Source: OLB6 sp964525565 (GTDB lineage: Bacteria > Bacteroidota > Ignavibacteria > Kapaibacteriales > Kapaibacteriaceae). From it: a stretch of DNA of 23,050 bases. Every line of letters begins with the position of its first letter. The first letter of the stretch is position 1. A program made the translations under genes and the position numbers. Below, piece after piece: positions 21,674-23,050 of the stretch. The notes below the pieces were generated by a model. That model saw only the letters and a list, made by a program, of their open reading frames with translations. It searched no databases and was not told where the DNA came from. The stretch spans positions 1 to 23,050 of the forward strand of contig CAZGHI010000039.1 of the NCBI GenBank assembly GCA_964525565.1, in the 5' to 3' direction.

Positions 21674-23050
21674 TTAAAATGTTGCACCGCTAAGCGTGAA
21701 CCGAAATTGCGGTTCCTGTCGTTGCGAGATTCTGCTGGTAACATCAAATCGAAAGAAAAAGAGTATTCGGTTTACACCCAGCCCAACTTCGTAGTACACG
21801 CGCTCCTGCGTTACATCAGTTGTTGGTAGAGTTGTTTTTGTGAAATCACGCGTGGCAGCGGAGAACGTAGTCCAACCTATGTTTCCAAAGGTTATAAATT
21901 CAATACCAAATGCAGCAACGTTGGGAATGCGCAGTAAACCAGGAATTATCTCACCAAAGTTGTGTGAAAGTCCAATTGTGGCATACCTGTCCCCGTAGAA
22001 CTCTTTTACCTGCATCACACGAAATACGTTTGGAACAGCAATGCCGCTCACAGCACTTTCCAATGAAAAAAATTTCTGGGGTGGCACGCTGCCCATGGAA
22101 TACCCTAATGATGCGGTTACGTCCAGAGTCCAACTTGGAAAGGTTGTCAACCTCGTAAAAGCAAAGCATTCTAAGCGTGTAAAAGCGGCATCAGAACGCA
22201 TCACTCCTGGAATGCTGTGTTCAAGTTGTACCAAGGCACCGTGTCGGGAAACTCTACGTTCAGGCCTAAACGAGAACATCCCCTCTAATCCAATCGTGCT
22301 GTACATGCCATCAAAAATTGCAGGATTCTCCCGACGAATCTCCGTGCCACCGAACAGAGAGAAAGACTCACGCGAGGCGGCAGATAAGTGATATTCGGAC
22401 TTGAGATACATACGAACTGTTGATGGCCGAACAAAACGGCCTCCCGGAATAAACACGAGTTGTCCCCACCCATATCCAACGTTCACACCCCAACCGTTCG
22501 AGTAATAGTAGTCGCCATAGTCATTGCCGAACAACAATGAGGTTAATGTGATAAGTCCGGTCTTGATGAACGTAGTATTGTCGCGTCTGTCCAGATGAGA
22601 ATACGCTTCTGCGCCAATGAACCATCGTTGTTGGTGTTCTGGAAAGTAGGTTGTGCCAAGGTAGCCGTACCATCGGTTGTCACTTATTCCATATCCACAT
22701 CGTGCGCGGACGTCAAGTACAGTGTCTGGCCTAAACCACAAACCAATACCCAGATATGGTCCGTGAATTCGATTATTCCGAAAAACGTCCTGAAAACCCG
22801 AGAATGGATTGCGTGCAAGTGTATTTGCCAACCATGCAACAGGACGAAAGATGCCAGTTAAAAATCCAGATTCTGAACTATCAGGAAACTCACGAAACGA
22901 TTCTATCTCTCGATATGCAAATTCTTCCTCAGGCCTAAGTGGGAGTTTCTGGTTAGTGAACCAAAAGGCACTGTCGTACACACTTGCATAGGGTGAGCTC
23001 TCTACCCTTCGGCGGTCAAAAACATCGGGAGGAAACACCTCTTGCATGTT
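21674..23050 (-). CDS. DUF5686-like outer-membrane beta-barrel protein (C-terminal part; 5' end outside window)
   Basis: The frame is open from the right edge to the stop at 21674, 459 codons including the stop; the in-frame ATG at 23047 is probably internal. The start of the visible part, with VYDSAFWFTNQKLPLRPEEEFAYREIES, resembles the FW...R..pL..eE segment found before the barrel in DUF5686 proteins. The rest is a run of amphipathic, aromatic-rich strands typical of an outer-membrane barrel (YLGIGLWFRPDTVLDVRARCGYG, WGVNVGYGWGQ). The end YYEVGLGVNRILFFFRFDVTSRIS ... FRFTLSGATF resembles the family's final strands and ends in Phe as expected. These proteins usually carry an N-terminal carboxypeptidase-regulatory-like domain, which would be outside the window. 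Function is unknown. The family call is moderately sure, the barrel call is strong. Confidence 0.75.
   Translation of the reverse strand, partial: NMQEVFPPDVFDRRRVESSPYASVYDSAFWFTNQKLPLRPEEEFAYREIESFREFPDSSESGFLTGIFRPVAWLANTLARNPFSGFQDVFRNNRIHGPYLGIGLWFRPDTVLDVRARCGYGISDNRWYGYLGTTYFPEHQQRWFIGAEAYSHLDRRDNTTFIKTGLITLTSLLFGNDYGDYYYSNGWGVNVGYGWGQLVFIPGGRFVRPSTVRMYLKSEYHLSAASRESFSLFGGTEIRRENPAIFDGMYSTIGLEGMFSFRPERRVSRHGALVQLEHSIPGVMRSDAAFTRLECFAFTRLTTFPSWTLDVTASLGYSMGSVPPQKFFSLESAVSGIAVPNVFRVMQVKEFYGDRYATIGLSHNFGEIIPGLLRIPNVAAFGIEFITFGNIGWTTFSAATRDFTKTTLPTTDVTQERVYYEVGLGVNRILFFFRFDVTSRISQRQEPQFRFTLSGATF

Noticed and set aside
21698..21715. Inverted repeat GAACCG/CGGTTC near the 3' end of the DUF5686-like gene
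   Set aside because: It has only 6-bp arms, lies inside coding sequence for the last barrel strands, and has no T run, so it does not qualify as a terminator.
1..23050. CRISPR arrays, tRNA or rRNA genes, insertion sequences, prophage or defence genes
   Set aside because: No repeat-spacer pattern, no tRNA-like cloverleaf in the short intergenic gaps, and no transposase, integrase or phage motifs were seen on either strand.

Overview
This window looks like chromosomal DNA from a Gram-negative member of the Bacteroidota/Chlorobi/Ignavibacteria (FCB) lineage. The evidence is a PhoD-type phosphatase ending in a type IX secretion (T9SS) sorting domain, a TonB-dependent receptor that begins with a carboxypeptidase-regulatory-like domain, a DUF5686-like outer-membrane barrel, an LptB ATPase and several lipobox signal peptides. 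Several genes have clear Shine-Dalgarno sites (for example before 2095, 2454 and 10259), which is less typical of classical Bacteroidia. A Kapabacteria- or Ignavibacteria-like organism would fit, but this is an inference. The sequence is a scaffold: three N runs (7066-7075, 11392-11432, 14263-14281) each fall inside a gene.

Layout. 1-1913 (minus): most of valS, running off the left edge. 2095-3296 (plus): a small coiled-coil lipoprotein and a secreted coiled-coil LysM protein, closed by a very strong intrinsic terminator (3315-3360). 3444-8407 (plus): a tight cluster phoH, cdaA (c-di-AMP synthase), pcm, miaA and a PBP4-type D-Ala-D-Ala carboxypeptidase, with 4-nt and 11-nt overlaps and no stop codon at all between miaA and the carboxypeptidase. 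8369-10199 (minus): bifunctional NAD(P)H-hydrate repair enzyme and a VanZ-like membrane protein, overlapping the carboxypeptidase gene tail to tail. 10259-15064 (plus): T9SS-exported PhoD phosphatase, a lipoprotein and a TonB-dependent receptor. 15061-17012 (minus): an HtrA-type protease (predicted lipoprotein) and lptB, coupled by ATGA. 17115-21638 (plus): priA, purT and a secreted protein of unknown function. 21674-23050 (minus): the C-terminal part of a DUF5686-like barrel protein, running off the right edge.

Most genes are housekeeping (translation, tRNA modification, replication restart, purine synthesis, metabolite repair). A clear theme is the cell envelope: LysM/lipoprotein pair, c-di-AMP synthase, PBP4, VanZ, PhoD plus TonB receptor, HtrA, LptB, outer-membrane barrel. 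No tRNA, rRNA, CRISPR array, insertion sequence, phage gene or attachment site was recognised. No gene-free stretch exceeds about 185 bases.

The most interesting observation is the miaA/PBP4 junction. The MiaA frame runs straight into a textbook signal peptide and the carboxypeptidase, with a plausible in-frame TTG start at 6815. The product is therefore either a MiaA-anchor-PBP4 fusion spanning the inner membrane or two proteins from one frame. A 12-C homopolymer lies inside the miaA part. Other notable points are a contracted zinc-ligand pair in PriA (adjacent Cys-Cys where CxxC is usual) and a possible surface phosphate-scavenging locus.
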